Of a stretch of DNA of 64,000 bases, positions 44,044 to 55,352 are shown in pieces. Made by a program: the position numbers and the translations under genes. This DNA comes from Rana temporaria. Its lineage: Eukaryota > Chordata > Amphibia > Anura > Ranidae. The notes under the pieces are model-generated. The model ran no database searches and was not told the DNA's origin. It worked only from the letters and a program-made list of their open reading frames with translations. The first letter of the stretch is position 1, and every line of letters starts with the position of its first letter. Location: assembly GCF_905171775.1 (NCBI RefSeq), contig NC_053494.1, positions 155,298,115 to 155,362,114 on the forward strand, read 5' to 3'.

Positions 44044-44489
44044 ACATTGCAAGGATTTTAACAAACTTTAATGCAGATTCCTACCTTTTGTTATTCTGAA
44101 GAAATACCTGTTTGTTTCTCTGTACCCATGTGCAATGTGAGTCTAAAGGGAGCGGTTTCCTAATTATTCATCAGCTGCTGCACCTGCAGGGCTCTAATGA
44201 GGAAAATTGCAGGGAGCATCTCACCAAAAATCTGACTTGTGTCTTAGTGCAGACTTCTGGGAAAATCAATGAGCCAATCACATTAGCAGAAATGTATGTT
44301 TCTGGGGGGGAGGGGGGGGGCGTTCTGTCCGGGTAGCCATATTGCATTGCACTTTACAGAAAATTACGGAGCTGCAGATTGAAAAGGAAAGGTAATTTTT
44401 AATAACATTTAATTACAATATGACTCGTGTCACAATTGTATATGCTATATTATATTTTTATTAATTTCCTTTCCCATGAAAGGAGAGTT
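44044..44489. other. No gene recognised
   Basis: Unique-looking sequence with a G tract at 44304-44320. Confidence 0.35.
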
Positions 44490-44817
44490 CAGCCCTGTAC
44501 ACCCGGCCCGGATTCTCGTCAGGAAAAAAACGTTGTTTTTCCTGACGAGATTCCTGGCAATATTCTCTTGCCCGCCGTTCTTTTGAATGGCTAGAACGCG
44601 GTGATGTCATCGACCACGACACGCATGCGCTCGTCACATTCGATGCGGTCGCCGCCATCTTGCTTCACCCTACCTGCCTCTAGATTCTGGGCAGTTTTCT
44701 TGACGAGAAACCTGAAAGCCTCGTACACACGCACGGTTTACTCAGCAAGAAAGCTCTGCCAGCAGTTTTCTTGCTGGTTCTTGCCGAGAAAACCGAGCGT
44801 GTGTACGAGGCTTCACC
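44490..44817. mobile_element. GTACACACG-type MITE, TTTCCTGACGAGA words
   Basis: CAGCCCTGTACACCCGGCCCG / GAGCGTGTGTACGAGGCTT ends. Words CTCGTCAGGAAAA, TTCTTGACGAGAAA and CAGCAAGAAA recur. A mutated core GCGGTGATGTCATCG is at 44597, followed by CACGCATGCGCTCGTC. Confidence 0.82.
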
Positions 44818-44899
44818 CTTTAAATTTGGTGGTTGCATTTCGATTTATTCTTTCCGTCTTGTGATTTTGTAAGTGTCACGATGCTCTTTTACCTTTGGG

Positions 44900-45350
44900 G
44901 AAGCAGCATTGTCACCCAAGAACCGGTAACCTGATTGGCTGAAGCATCATCGAGGGCGGGAGAAGACATCGAGGGACCGTGGAAGGAGGATGGCTGACCC
45001 AGGAAAGGTAAGTGCCGGGCGGGGGGCAATCTGACTGGCAGCATTTTACAGGGCACAGTGGCGACAATTGATGTGGGCACAGTGGCTACAATTGATGTGG
45101 GAACAGTGGGGACAATTGATGTGGGCACAGTGGGGACAATTGATGTGGGCACAGTGGCTAAAATTGATGTGGACACAGTGGCTACAATTGATGTGGGCAC
45201 TGTGGGGACAATTGATGTGGGCACAGTGGCTACAATTGATGTGGGCACAGTGGCGACAATTGATGTGGGCACAGTGGTAAGAATTGATGGCATGGCACAG
45301 TGGCTGCATTTGATGGCACAGTGGCTGCGTTTGGCATGGAGCCGCTGGTT
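44900..45350 (+). mobile_element. CAGTGGCGG-type hAT fragment with promoter motifs, donor and array
   Basis: ATTGG at 44934-44938, GAGGGCGGGA at 44952, then ATG at 44990 in GAGGATGGC. Six codons later comes AAAGGTAAGTG (GTAAGT 45008-45013). The GGCACAGTGG minisatellite follows at 45050-45345. Same order as on the minus strand of 25363-26473. Terminal repeats are missing on both sides. Confidence 0.72.
45050..45345. repeat. Minisatellite, 21-bp unit (ACAATTGATGTGGGCACAGTGG)
   Basis: About a dozen units of CAATTGATGTGGGCACAGTGG with small changes, opposite in orientation to 25430-26055. The Thr-Val-Asp-Val-Gly frames are the repeat. Confidence 0.92.
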
Positions 45351-45369
45351 AGATTTGGGATCGGCGTAA

Positions 45370-45935
45370 TTATGTTACCTCTACGATGTGTCTAGGGGAT
45401 GATGATGATGATGGTGTGAAGCAATAACGGAATGTCCAGAAAGCAGAGTGACGTTTTCTGTGCTTTATTACTGGTCCAACATGACCAACAATCAAACTGA
45501 GGTAGATAGAAGTAGGTTGGTGAAAAGAGAGAATTCTGCAGATTCAGGCCTATGGATGTCCTGACAGTTATTCAGTCCTGACAGTTTGCAGCATACAACC
45601 TGTCAGTGTCCGGTCACCCATATCCCCAATGGCTCGTCTAAGCCCTGTTGGATCACCTGCCTCCGGGTTCACCTCAGACCGACTCCCCATCGAACAGCAC
45701 AACTCGCTTGGGATCTTCTTGATGAGAGGTGGGGAACCTAGTAAGTCACTGGGGTCCCTTTGCAGCATCAGTTACTCCGGACCCTGAGGGCCCAGAGTCA
45801 GTAACTCCCCGTAGCATGTGCGCCCTGGCCTGGTAGGCCATATCACCAGAGGTCAGGCTGCCACAGCTCAAGGAAACCCTGGTAACCTCTGCAGGAGCCC
45901 ATGGATTTCACAAAAACCCTGGTTGAGAATGATTG
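45370..45935 (-). repeat. LTR-like repeat fragment, minus orientation
   Basis: TGCTTTATTACTGG at about 45459 gives AATAAA on the minus strand. The GC-rich body lacks coding signs. A start word ACGTTTTCTGTGC and GATGATGATGATG run are seen. TG...CA ends not identified. Confidence 0.4.
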
Positions 45936-45943
45936 CATTAGAC

Positions 45944-46569
45944 CAGTGGTCTCCAAACTGCAGCCTGGGGTCAGATGTGGCCCTTTGCTTATCTTTATTC
46001 AGCCTTTGGGCCACTTTTGCTCTTACTGACACCAACAATGGGGCACCATTCCTCTCAATGACAACAACAAGGGGACACTATTCCTCTCATAGACACCAAT
46101 GAGGCTCACCATTCCTCCCACTTACACCAAAAATAGGGAACTATTCTGCCTACTGACACACCAACAATAGGGCACTATTCCTTCCACTGACACCATCAAT
46201 GGGGTACTATTTCTCCCACTGACACCATCAATGGGGCACTATTTCTCCCACTGACACCATCAATGGGGCACTATTCCTTTTACTGACACCATCAATGGGG
46301 CACTATTTCTCCCACTAACACCATCAATGGGGGACTATTCCTTTTAATTGCATCGCCTGCACTCTTGGTTCGGATCCCAGGAGACGGATTCTCGGACTAT
46401 TCCTTTTACTGACACCATCAATGGGGCACTATTTCTCCCACTGACACCAATGATTGCATTGTTTACTCTCACTTACACCAGGACATTTTCTACTCCGAAA
46501 AGTCCGCCCCCCCCTAAAGTCTGAAAGACAGTAAACTGGCCCTTTAATTAGAAAGTTTGGAGAACTCTG
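45944..46569. mobile_element. hAT-type element with 30-bp tandem array
   Basis: CAGTGGTCTCCAAACTGCAGCC / AGAAAGTTTGGAGAACTCTG ends. Duplication CATTAGAC / TAATAGAC (6 of 8). Between about 46020 and 46440, units of about 31 bp (CACTGACACCATCAATGGGGCACTATTTCTCC) repeat more than ten times. A short foreign block near 46350-46395 interrupts them. Confidence 0.85.
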
Positions 46570-46771
46570 TAATAGACATCAGGCTAGGGATGGATGGGCA
46601 GTTTCAAAATATATTGAAAGCCAGAAGATTTTTTTTCTTGAATGGAGTGTCCCCACTAAAGAGATTGACACACTATGGTCCTGGTAACTATTGTCATATT
46701 TGTCTTGGTGACTGTTGTCACTGGGACTGAATGTGAGGAAAAATAAAACATTTAAATTCTCACCAGAACAG

Positions 46772-47123
46772 TAAAGTCCTGTACACACGATCGGTTTGTC
46801 CAATGAAAACAGACCATTTTCATCGGACAAACCGATCGTGTGTGGGCCCCATCGGTTTGATTTCCATCGGGGGAAAAAAATAGAACATGTTTTAAATTTT
46901 TCCTATGGATAAAAAAAAACGATAGAAAAATCCAAACGTCTGTATGGAACTCAATTTTTTCGGCTCGTCGTAGTGTTGTACGTCACTGCGTTCGGACACA
47001 ATCTGATTTTTGACCGATGGTGTGTAGGCAAGACTGATGAAAGTAAGCTTCATCGGATATCTGACAAAAAAATCCATCGGATTACATTCCATCAGATATC
47101 CGGTCGTGTGTACGAGGCTTAAG
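46772..47123. mobile_element. GTACACACG-type MITE, CATCGGTTT/CATCGGAT words
   Basis: AAGTCCTGTACACACGATCGG / CGGTCGTGTGTACGAGGCTTA ends. ATTTTCATCGGACAAACCGATC and CATCGGATATC words recur. Related to 56959-57300. Confidence 0.88.
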
Positions 47124-47387
47124 CGAGAGAAAATCATCAAATTAGAACACTTGTTCTGGTGAGCAAGAAATGATTAACCTCGCTTTGGAGAGATTTCCTC
47201 TCACTTCCTGTTGTGGGACAGGAAGTGAAGGTAAATCACCCCAACAGGAAGAGACAGCGAATACAAATAAATAAAACTGTTGGGGCTTTAACCTTGACAC
47301 ATAAACCCAAAATGTAATATATTGCAGATTACCAATCATTAAATGCGTTGGCTGAAATTATTTTCATTTTTATAGGCTTTTCCCCTT
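47124..47387. repeat. Fragment shared with 54360-54420 and 59090-59110
   Basis: TTTCCTCTCACTTCCTGTTGTGG and CAGGAAGTGAAGG words match those stretches, marking one interspersed TTAA-like family. Confidence 0.45.
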
Positions 47388-47760
47388 TTGCCGCATACTC
47401 GGAATTTCCGACAACCAATGTTCGATGTGAGCTTGGTGTCGGAAAATCCAACCATGTGTATGCTCGGAATTTCCGACAACAAATGTTTGAGAGCTGGTTC
47501 TCAATTTTTCCGATAACAAAAGTTTTTGATGGAAATTCCGATCGTCTGTATGCAATTCCAATGCACAAAAATCCTACGCATGCTCGGAATCATTGAACTT
47601 AAATTTTCTCTGCTCATCGTAGTGTTGTACTTGACCGCGTACTTTTCCGACAACATTTGTGTGACCGTGTGTATGCAAGACAAGTTTGAGCGAACAATCC
47701 ATCGGGAAAAAAATCCACAGTTTTAATGTCGGAATATCCGATCGTGTGTACGCGGCATTT
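47388..47760. mobile_element. GTACACACG-type MITE, TTCCGACAAC subfamily
   Basis: Left GCCGCATACTCGGAATTTCCGAC (degenerate end), right GATCGTGTGTACGCGGCAT. AATTTCCGACAACAAATG recurs; close to 16668-17171. Confidence 0.85.
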
Positions 47761-47932
47761 GTTTTCACCTGATGATCTGGCCAGTAATACAGCTCCTGTA
47801 TTAAAGAGCCCCCACTCTGGATAGGGGGCACCTTTGGACAGTAGCATTGGTCTTGGGGGGGGGGGGGGTTTAGATGTACTAGCCGATTTAAAAAAGCCAG
47901 CTTACACTTACGTTACTTACAGGGGCCCGGAT

Positions 47933-48633
47933 TCACAAAGGAGTTACGATGGCGTATCTCCAGAGTGTGAGGCGTCGCATCTCCGCGCCTGATTCATAGA
48001 ATCAGATACGCCTCACAGTTGCCTAGATACGAGCGGCGTAAGTCTCTTACGCCGTCGTATCTTAGGGTGCATATTTCCGCTGGCTGCTAGGGGCGCTTCC
48101 GTATATTTTCGCATAGAATATGCAAATTAGCTAGATACGCCGATTCACGAACGTACGTGCGCCCGAAGTATCAAGATACGTCGTTTACGTAAGGCGTCGG
48201 ACCGGCGTAAAGTTACCCCTCAAAAAGCAGGGGTAAGTCATGTTAGGTATGGACGTCGGAAACGTCCGAACAGCGTCGTATTTTACGTTGTTTGCATAAG
48301 TCGTCCGTGAAGGGGGCTGGGCGTAGGTTACGTTCACGTCGCTTAAGCATTGAGCGGGCGTAATTCGACGTGATACTGAGCATGCCCGCGCATGCGCCAT
48401 TCGATAAGAGCATCATTTACGTGGGGTCACGAAACATTTACATACAACACACCCCCTACCAGCCTAGTTTGAATTAGGCGGGCTTACGCCGTGTCAGATA
48501 CACTACGCCGCCGTAACTTAGAGCGCAACTTGTTTCTGAATACGGGACCTGCCGCTCTAAGTTACAGCGGCGTAGTGTATCTGAGATACGCTACGCCCAT
48601 CTTTAGATAGGCAGATCTTTCTGAATGTGGGCC
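47933..48633. mobile_element. TACG-word MITE family, GGGCCCGGATTCACAAAG ends
   Basis: GGGCCCGGATTCACAAAGG (left) and CTTTCTGAATGTGGGCC (right). Interior: GGCGTATCTCCAG, CCGCTGGCTGCTAGGGGCGC, CGTTCACGTCGCTTAAG and TACACTACGCCGCCGTAACTTAGAGC paired with GCTCTAAGTTACAGCGGCGTAGTGTA. Confidence 0.92.
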
Positions 48634-48848
48634 TATATGTTTTTTTTTTTTCTTTTGGGATAAAGGTTTTACATAAATAATTTAATAAATTGTTTAAAGT
48701 AAATAGTTTAACTCAACTCTATAATGGCAAGAATGCTTTTCTGTTGGAAAAACAAAAGACTTACTGGTTGAATCACCAGATAAAAATAGAAGATGAAAAT
48801 AAATAAAAAAAAAGCCCAAAAAATTAATAATAATGTAGCCACTACGTC

Positions 48849-49233
48849 TAATGCCGCGTACACACGACCGTTTTTCATGACAAGAAAAATGCAATTTTTT
48901 AAATTGTGTAGGCTCCAGAGCATTAAAAATTTAGAACATGCTCTATTTTCTCGTCATGAAAAAGGTCGCATGTACGCTTTAACAACTGGGAAAAAAACAT
49001 GCATGCCCAGAAGCAAGTTATGAGAAGGGAAATTTGCATAATCAGCCCAAAGGGTGGCGCCATTCGAATGGAACTTCCGCTCTATAGTGCCGTCGTACGT
49101 GTTGTACGTCACCACGCTTTGCTAGAGCATTTTTTTTTTCAGGATCGCGTGTATGCAAGGCAGGCTTGACAAGATTCACGTCGAGAAAAACTTTTTTCCA
49201 TGACATGAAAAATGGTCGTGAGTACGCAGCTTA
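48849..49233. mobile_element. GTACACACG-type MITE, TTTTTCATGAC words
   Basis: AATGCCGCGTACACACGACCG / GGTCGTGAGTACGCAGCTTA ends. TTTCTCGTCATGAAAAA recurs. Core present on the minus strand (GTACGTCACCACGC at 49104-49117), with TATAGTG next to it. Confidence 0.85.
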
Positions 49234-49497
49234 AATCGGAAGTAAACCCATCCATAAAAAAGTTTCATTTCCGGCACGTGACAGAAATGTAACACTCCCA
49301 TTGGTTGTGCTCTCAACCAAACTGTCAAACCACCCAATGGCTGGTGTCATAACTGATCACATGTGCAGCATCCTGGCAGTTGTAGATTAAACAGAGGCAA
49401 AGATGGCAGCTTCCTTGGCTGGAAACGATAGGGGAGTTTACTTACACTTTAAGAACAAGTAAGCTGCAATATAATTAATGTTTGCTTTTGGGTTTAA
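49231..49497. mobile_element. TTAA-type MITE (GTAAACCC / GGGTTTAAT ends)
   Basis: Starts at TTAA shared with the previous element's edge, TTAAATCGGAAGTAAACCC, and ends TTTGCTTTTGGGTTTAAT. An ETS-like TTCCGGCACGTGAC is near 49270. Related to the end at 33961. Confidence 0.65.
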
Positions 49498-50673
49498 TAT
49501 TGCTATAAATATTAGATATACTAAAAATTGACAAGATGTGGTCAGATATGAAATTTGAATGGAACATTACCAAAATAGTGAAGGGCAATTCACAGATCAG
49601 CCAGGCCGTAGGGTATAGGTATCCATTTTCCTTTCCTGAAAACGTTGGTATTGTTTCAGTGTTTTTTTAGTTTTTTTTTCCAAATCAGGACTCGCATGTT
49701 TTGGGCAAGCCCTAATGTAATTAAATGTAGCATTTTCCTCGGCGTCCTACAAGTGTGGTAGGAACATGCTACAGTAATTACATACAGATGTGTACCATAC
49801 GCTGTTCAGGCCCCTTCTCTCCGCTAAGAAAATTTGAATAAATTGGATAAAATGATGGATTGGTCACAGTTGTTTGCATTTAGTGGAGAACATGTTTGTA
49901 CTATTGATGGACCCGATGATGTGAAGACACAGCTGGTTTTAGGACAGAACACAACGTATGGCTACAAACGAGCATCAGCTTCTGTTTATGGAACACACAT
50001 TTATGTTCACTTTTATTCATTTTGTTTTATTTGCCTGTCCCTTTACTTGTATTCGAATTTGAAACAGATGATGTCAAAAGATGTTAGTTCTGACACTGGT
50101 AGCATCTTCATGGAGTATTGAACACCAATCTCTGTCCTCAAAAGGAACAGTCTAACACCCTCACCTTAGTTTTACACTACGCTTTTCACTGCCAATTTGG
50201 TTAGAGGCTGTTTATATGCTTTTTAACTACCGGAAGAAAACCCAAGCACATAGGGAGAAAATTCAAACACCATGTCACTGGGGGATGTTGAACCCAGCAC
50301 TGCCACAGGCCACAGTGCTAACCACTAAGGCAGCCTATAGACATCAGACGGTGGTCTATGAAGGCAGGATTGACCTCAGGGCACTTTTTTTTTATAATTA
50401 CATTTTTTATTTAAATAGTTTAAAAAAAAGACATTACAGATATACATCCTAGACATTGCATACTATAAAATATGAACCTCAGAGCACTTAGTCTGCAGAG
50501 AGCTGCAAACTTCTAAGCTCGGCTTGGCCCTTATGCTAAAAAACATGAAGTAAGTTCCTTTGAAATCATTGCATAGATCTGTAGGATTAGAACCAATAAG
50601 ACAGAAAGAAGTGAAAAGGGTTCAAACTACATTTGTATTCTTTAATACGTATATTATGTGATGGGTGTGCAAC
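49498..50673. other. No gene; one ancient repeat remnant
   Basis: About 50225-50340 contains GGGAGAAAATTCAAACACCATG followed by CACAGTGCTAACCACTAAGGCAGCC, resembling a degenerate repeat seen in many vertebrates. The 95-codon frame at 49834-50121 has no start context or motif I recognise. Confidence 0.4.
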
Positions 50674-51100
50674 CAGGGCCATCTTAGGGTCACCTAATTG
50701 GTGAAACATATTATCCTATGTGATCATGTTTTATATCTTATATGTTTTCGTACATGTCTAATGTCAATTAAATTATACTTTTTATATATATACAAGTCTT
50801 GTCTATCATGTGTGATCCCTGCGGTACCTCAGCAAATTCTCTGTAATCACTATATACATTCCAAATCGCATTCGCACAGTCCCATGCCACATCCCAGAAC
50901 TGGGAACATTTACTCATCGGCCATCTTAAATGTTGATTTGACCCTGGGCAATAAAAAAAAAAAACAACAGGGGGGGGGAGGGAACTGGCTCCTGCCGCAA
51001 GATGCTAAAGGTGGGGGGGCAGACGAAAAACAAAAAAACACGAGTGGGCGGCCGGGCCCCTTACAGGTGTAATGCCTGTACCCCCCTGATGGCGGCCCTG
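50674..51100. mobile_element. hAT-type element (CAGGGCCATC ... GATGGCGGCCCTG)
   Basis: Inverted ends CAGGGCCATCTTAGGG / CCCCCCTGATGGCGGCCCTG. The 8-bp flanks TGTGCAAC and TGTGTGTA match at 5 positions. A G tract and GGGCGGCCGGGCCCC sit near the right end. Confidence 0.7.
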
Positions 51101-51503
51101 TGTGTGTAAGCTGCAGGGCCACTTCACAGCACCCCAGTGTACTGTAGTTATAACTATATATTTTGAGGGCCTCCAAAGTTAGAGCACATATATAATAATG
51201 GATAGATCTATGTCAACATTGTAGGGGTCAGGTATGAAAAAGGGGGGGGGGGTGTTTTGATTTTTTTCAGTGGGGCAGTTTATAATATGTTTGTATGCTT
51301 TGTTTTTTACTAATCAATATTTTACTAATCAATAGTGGCGCATTGCAGTGCACTGCCTTCATAGTGCTATTGAAGACGAATGGCACCACAATGCGTCAAT
51401 GCATATAACATTCTTGTTGCCACAACACATACAGTATCTCACAAAAGTGAATACATCCCTCACATTTTTGTAAATATTTTATTATATCTTTTCATGTGAC
51501 AAC
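51101..51503. other. No feature recognised
   Basis: AT-rich with a G run at about 51242-51253. Confidence 0.3.
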
Positions 51504-51564
51504 CAGTGGCGGCCCGCCCATAGGGGGCGCCCGGGCGCCGCCCCCCCTCCTGTAGGCACACAAA

Positions 51565-51615
<51 letters not shown>

Positions 51616-52061
51616 CAGTTGCCCCTTTTAGAAACTTGAAAAAAAATTTTTTTTTTCCTTTATTTAAAACATGTTTGAGCGCCGGCCACCATTGCCCTAT
51701 GAAGCGCCGTGTCAATGCAATCTTTAGATTGCATACATGGTGCTTCATATGCGGCTTTTCAATCCCCGCCTATCGAGCGCATTGCAAAGCGCTGATGAGC
51801 TTCCCGTCCCCCTGACAGTGCTTCTATTGGCGCTGGGAGGCGGGAGCATTGTTACTTCCGGCCATTCGTCTTTTAGACGAAAAGCGGAAGTGACGTCACG
51901 CGGGAGCGCACATCATTTCATACAGCCCGAGCGGAACGGTAAGCCGATGGATGCCTGCCTGGGTTGTTGTGTCACGTCACGGCTGATGACTTTGGGGGCG
52001 ATCAAGCCAATCCTGCACTACTTGATCCCCATCCCGATTGGAGCCTGTTATTGTAGTTAGA

Positions 52062-52385
52062 CTGCTGGGACTTGTAGTTCTCCATCTTCTCATGGAGAAG
52101 ATGGAGATTGGAGAACTACAAGTCCCAGCAGATTATACATACAATAAGGCTCTGAGGTGGATGGGTGTGTGGATTGCATGCACCTATCAATCCCCGGGGG
52201 GGGGGCAGGATCAGATAACACTGTTATCCGATCCTGCACACCCCCCCCCCCCCCGGGATTGATAGGTGCATGCAATCCACACCCATCCACCTCAGAGCCA
52301 TATTGTATGTATAATCTGCTGGGACTTGTAGTTCTCCAATCTCCATCTTCTCCATGAGAAGATGGAGAACTACAAGTCCCAGCAG
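52062..52385. repeat. 324-bp near-perfect palindrome
   Basis: CTGCTGGGACTTGTAGTTCTCC at the left mirrors GGAGAACTACAAGTCCCAGCAG at the right. Pairing continues through ATTATACATACAAT, TGAGGTGGATGGGTGTG and GGATTGCATGCACCTATCAATCCC, past poly-G/poly-C, to the centre GATAACACTGTTATCCGATC. Smaller hairpins sit in each arm (CATCTTCTCATGGAGAAGATG). Confidence 0.95.
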
Positions 52386-52435
52386 GTTTCATATACAATA
52401 AGGCTCTGAGGTGGATGGATGTCTGGACAGTGACA

Positions 52436-52845
52436 GTTGATGGGCACAGTGGTGACAATTGGGCACAGTGGTGACAATTGGTGGCACAGTGGTGACAATT
52501 GGTGGCACAGTGGTGACAATTGGTGGCACAGTGGTAACAATTGATAGCATGGCACAGTGGTGACAATTGATGGCACAGTGGTGACAATTGATGGCACAGT
52601 AGTGACAATTGATGGCACAGTGGTGACAATTGATGGCATGGCATAGTGGTGACAATTGATGGCATAGTGGCTGTGTTTGATGGCATTGCACAGTGACTGC
52701 ATTTTATGGCACAGTGGTTGCGTTTGATGGCATGGCACAGTGGTTGCGTTTGATGGCATGGCACAGTGGTTGTGTTTGATGGCATGGCACAGTGGTTGCG
52801 TTTGATGGCATAGCACAGTGGTGATAATTGATGGGCCCAGTGAGG
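52436..52845. repeat. Minisatellite (GGCACAGTGGTGACAATTGAT)
   Basis: About 20 units of 18-24 bp; the right part shifts to GTTTGATGGCATGGCACAGTGGTTGC. The long minus frame 52090-53085 reads straight through the array and palindrome and is not a gene. Confidence 0.92.
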
Positions 52846-52919
52846 CTGCAATTGTTTTTTTTTTTTTTCCGTTTGCGCCCCCCCAAAAAATTTGAGCACC
52901 AGCCGCCACTGGTGACAAC

Positions 52920-54913
52920 ACTGTAGAAATGACACTTTGCTACAATGTAAAGTAGTCAGTGTACAGCTTGTATAACAGTGTAAATTTGCTGTCCCCTCAA
53001 AATAACTCAACACACTGCCATTAACGTGTAATAAATGTAAAGAAGGACCTTGCACTATGGGATAATAATTAAATACATTATACAAAAAAAAAGCTGCTCC
53101 CCTGGAAAGTGCAATGTGCTGACTTTAACTTGTGAATGTATGCGAATAAAGGGGGCGCTAATGCTCTAGTCAGTTTGCCTATAACAATAGTAAAGTGCAA
53201 AGTGATAATATGACATATGCATCACATATGAAAATCAGAATGATACAGTAAAAAAAATACATAGATGTTTATTAATACTTAGATGATCATCAAAAGTGCA
53301 ACGAATGAACAATAAGTGAATATTTCATCAAACAAAAGTCCATAAATTGATTGCATTGAACTTCAGTTGTGCTTCTTCATCAATAGGAAAAAACTTCACA
53401 TATGTCACCCGGTGGAAAGTGAGTGAAGGGCCTACTCACCAAACCACAATGACCTCTTTAACTAAAAAGCAGGTCGATATGCGCAGTGTTGTAAGAAACA
53501 TGAATCTTGGCGATCACTGGTATGGCTGGGAACCTCACATATCTCCACCATTATAAAACAGATAGAAAGAGGACCATAGCGTAAAACCATTTAATGATAA
53601 AAAGTAAAAATAGAAATAGCCAAATGGCCTCATACATGTATTAGTGCCTTGTCCAGGAAACGAGGACTAAAGACATATATCATAAGGCACATAGATAATG
53701 CAGCCATTTAGCTTCCGCTAGTTGGGGCACCACCGTCGTGGTGTTCATAAACCGGAAGTGACGTGACCGATGCACCTCGACTTACATTTCGTTACTTAGA
53801 ACGTCATCAGGAAGCGCTGAAAAATTCGGTCTGAAATCAAGCCTGAAACAGTGAACGAGGACGCACCGGACTCCTGCTGTGAGCAGCTGCGTGTTCATAT
53901 GTAGAGAATGGGGAGATGATGGACAGCCGCACTCAAAAAGAACTTCAAAAAGTTGTCTTTATTCAATAAAAGTCGGCATTCAAAACAAAACACAGCCACA
54001 GAGGGGGACAGCCGATATGTTTCGCACTATGTCAGTGCTTAGTCATATGTGAACCCAGCCTAAAGCAACTAGGAATCACAAATATGATTGCAAGTAATTT
54101 CCAGAAACCAAGCAAATAAATCTACTACCAATGTGTTTGATAAACCATTTCAATTCGGTTGATTACAATTTTAGAACTACGTAATGAATTTTACAGCTTC
54201 AAAACAGTTTATTGTATTAAAATAGAAATCAGAACAGAACTTCATAAATTTTGTAGAAAACAATCTGTTTTTTGATCCAATGGTTCTTTGTGGTCGATTA
54301 AAGTAATATAGGCTGAATAGAAAAACTACCATCTGTGTCCCATTATGGTGATTTCCCTTTACTTCCTGTGCCATAGCCAAACAGGAAGTGGGAAGAAATC
54401 CCTGCAAATTAAGGGAATGTCTTGGTGACCCCCAGGTCATAAGAACTAATGTCCCCATTGGAAGATTTCCACTCTATTACTTTTCTAGGGACAACCCAAA
54501 ATGTTCTTTTACTTTCACTTTCAATGATAATGGTAAACAGGACAAATAGAGAGGATGAATCTCCCTAACAGGGGCACAGACAACAATACAAAAAGACAAA
54601 CATACTAATCCCTTTCCACTCTATCCAAAACTAAAAATAATGTTTTGTCTTTAGTTATACTTTAAAGTGACAATGTCTTTAATTATTTTGTGATTTCAAT
54701 AAAATAAATTGAGCCCAACATTTATTGGCTCTCAAACTGCCCAGTGTATGGACAGCTTTAGGCTACCCTCAAACAAGCACTTACAAACTGGAAGAGCTTG
54801 CATGCCTTTGCTTGTGAAGAAATAAAGCAGGACATACATTATTCAGATTTTTTGTATTTTTTATTAGCCAGCGGGTGGATTGAAAAAACTGTCCCTGATT
54901 CCCCCATACCTCC
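52920..54913. repeat. Interspersed repeat remnants, no gene
   Basis: 53760-53820 (ACTTACATTTCGTTACTTAGAACGTCATCAGG) and 53995-54050 (GATATGTTTCGCACTATGTCAGTGC) carry the TTTCG...CATCAGG-type motif seen at 28360 and 42410. 54177-54665 resembles 58823-59205 in reverse (ending TTTTGTCTTTAGTTATACTTTAA). No exon recognised. Confidence 0.45.
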
Positions 54914-55347
54914 TGTAACGGAATGACCCGTGACAACCAGAGACTTTGTGAGGATGGAGGATACTCCTGTGTCAGCGTGACTGATAACTCTTGGGTCTGA
55001 GTCCACTCTGTGCCCTTTGGGCATGGGGTGGCCAGTGAATCATAATTCATGTATTACATGAGATGGGACATCACTGATAGTTCGTATTGCAGGATTTTGA
55101 GACACTGCAAGATGTTGGTTAATTGTGACCCCAACCAGTCAATAGTGACTCATCTCACTGTCACATGGTTGTACTGTATAAAAAGCTGAGAAGAAACCAT
55201 TAAAATTGTTATTACATTTGGAACAAGCACAGAGCTGTGTCTCGTCTTGATTCTGGGCAAATGAAATGGGATCGGGTCCTGTCGGTTGGAGTGTCGATAA
55301 GCTGTCGTGACTGGGATGGAAGGTCGTAAACGGTGGTGACCGTTACA
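54914..55347 (+). mobile_element. Solo LTR of an LTR retroelement (434 bp)
   Basis: Starts TGTAACGG and ends CCGTTACA, with a perfect 5-bp duplication CCTCC (54909-54913, 55348-55352). A TATAAAA box lies near 55178. Removing it and one CCTCC restores an uninterrupted repeat at the site (ATACCTCCCAACTGTCCC), which shows the empty-site structure. The short frames inside are not recognisable proteins. It could be retroviral or Gypsy-derived; without internal sequence this stays open. Confidence 0.92.
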
Positions 55348-55352
55348 CCTCC

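Larger units (their letters stand above)
51504..52911 (+). mobile_element. hAT-like element with promoter motifs, giant palindrome and minisatellite
   Basis: Perfect 8-bp duplication GTGACAAC (51496-51503, 52912-52919); ends CAGTGGCGGCCCG and CAGCCGCCACTG. In order: (TA)n at about 51574-51612; ATTGG at 51826; GGGAGGCGGGA; ACTTCCGG at 51854; GCGGAAGTGACGTCACG with a perfect CRE (TGACGTCA 51891-51898); donor-like GGTAAGC (51939-51944); palindrome 52062-52385; GGCACAGTGG array 52436-52845. At 1408 bp it is the largest and best-preserved member of its family here. No transposase frame. Confidence 0.93.

Noticed and set aside
46351..46380. Possible tRNA-like TTCGGATCCC word
   Set aside because: Only a T-arm-like word without the rest of a cloverleaf.
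49834..50121. 95-codon plus frame with a hydrophobic C-terminal segment
   Set aside because: No recognisable domain, weak start context and no neighbouring exon signals; could be chance in AT-rich DNA.
52090..53085. 331-codon minus frame, the second longest in the window
   Set aside because: Runs through the GGCACAGTGG array and a palindrome in a hAT element; no recognisable domain.
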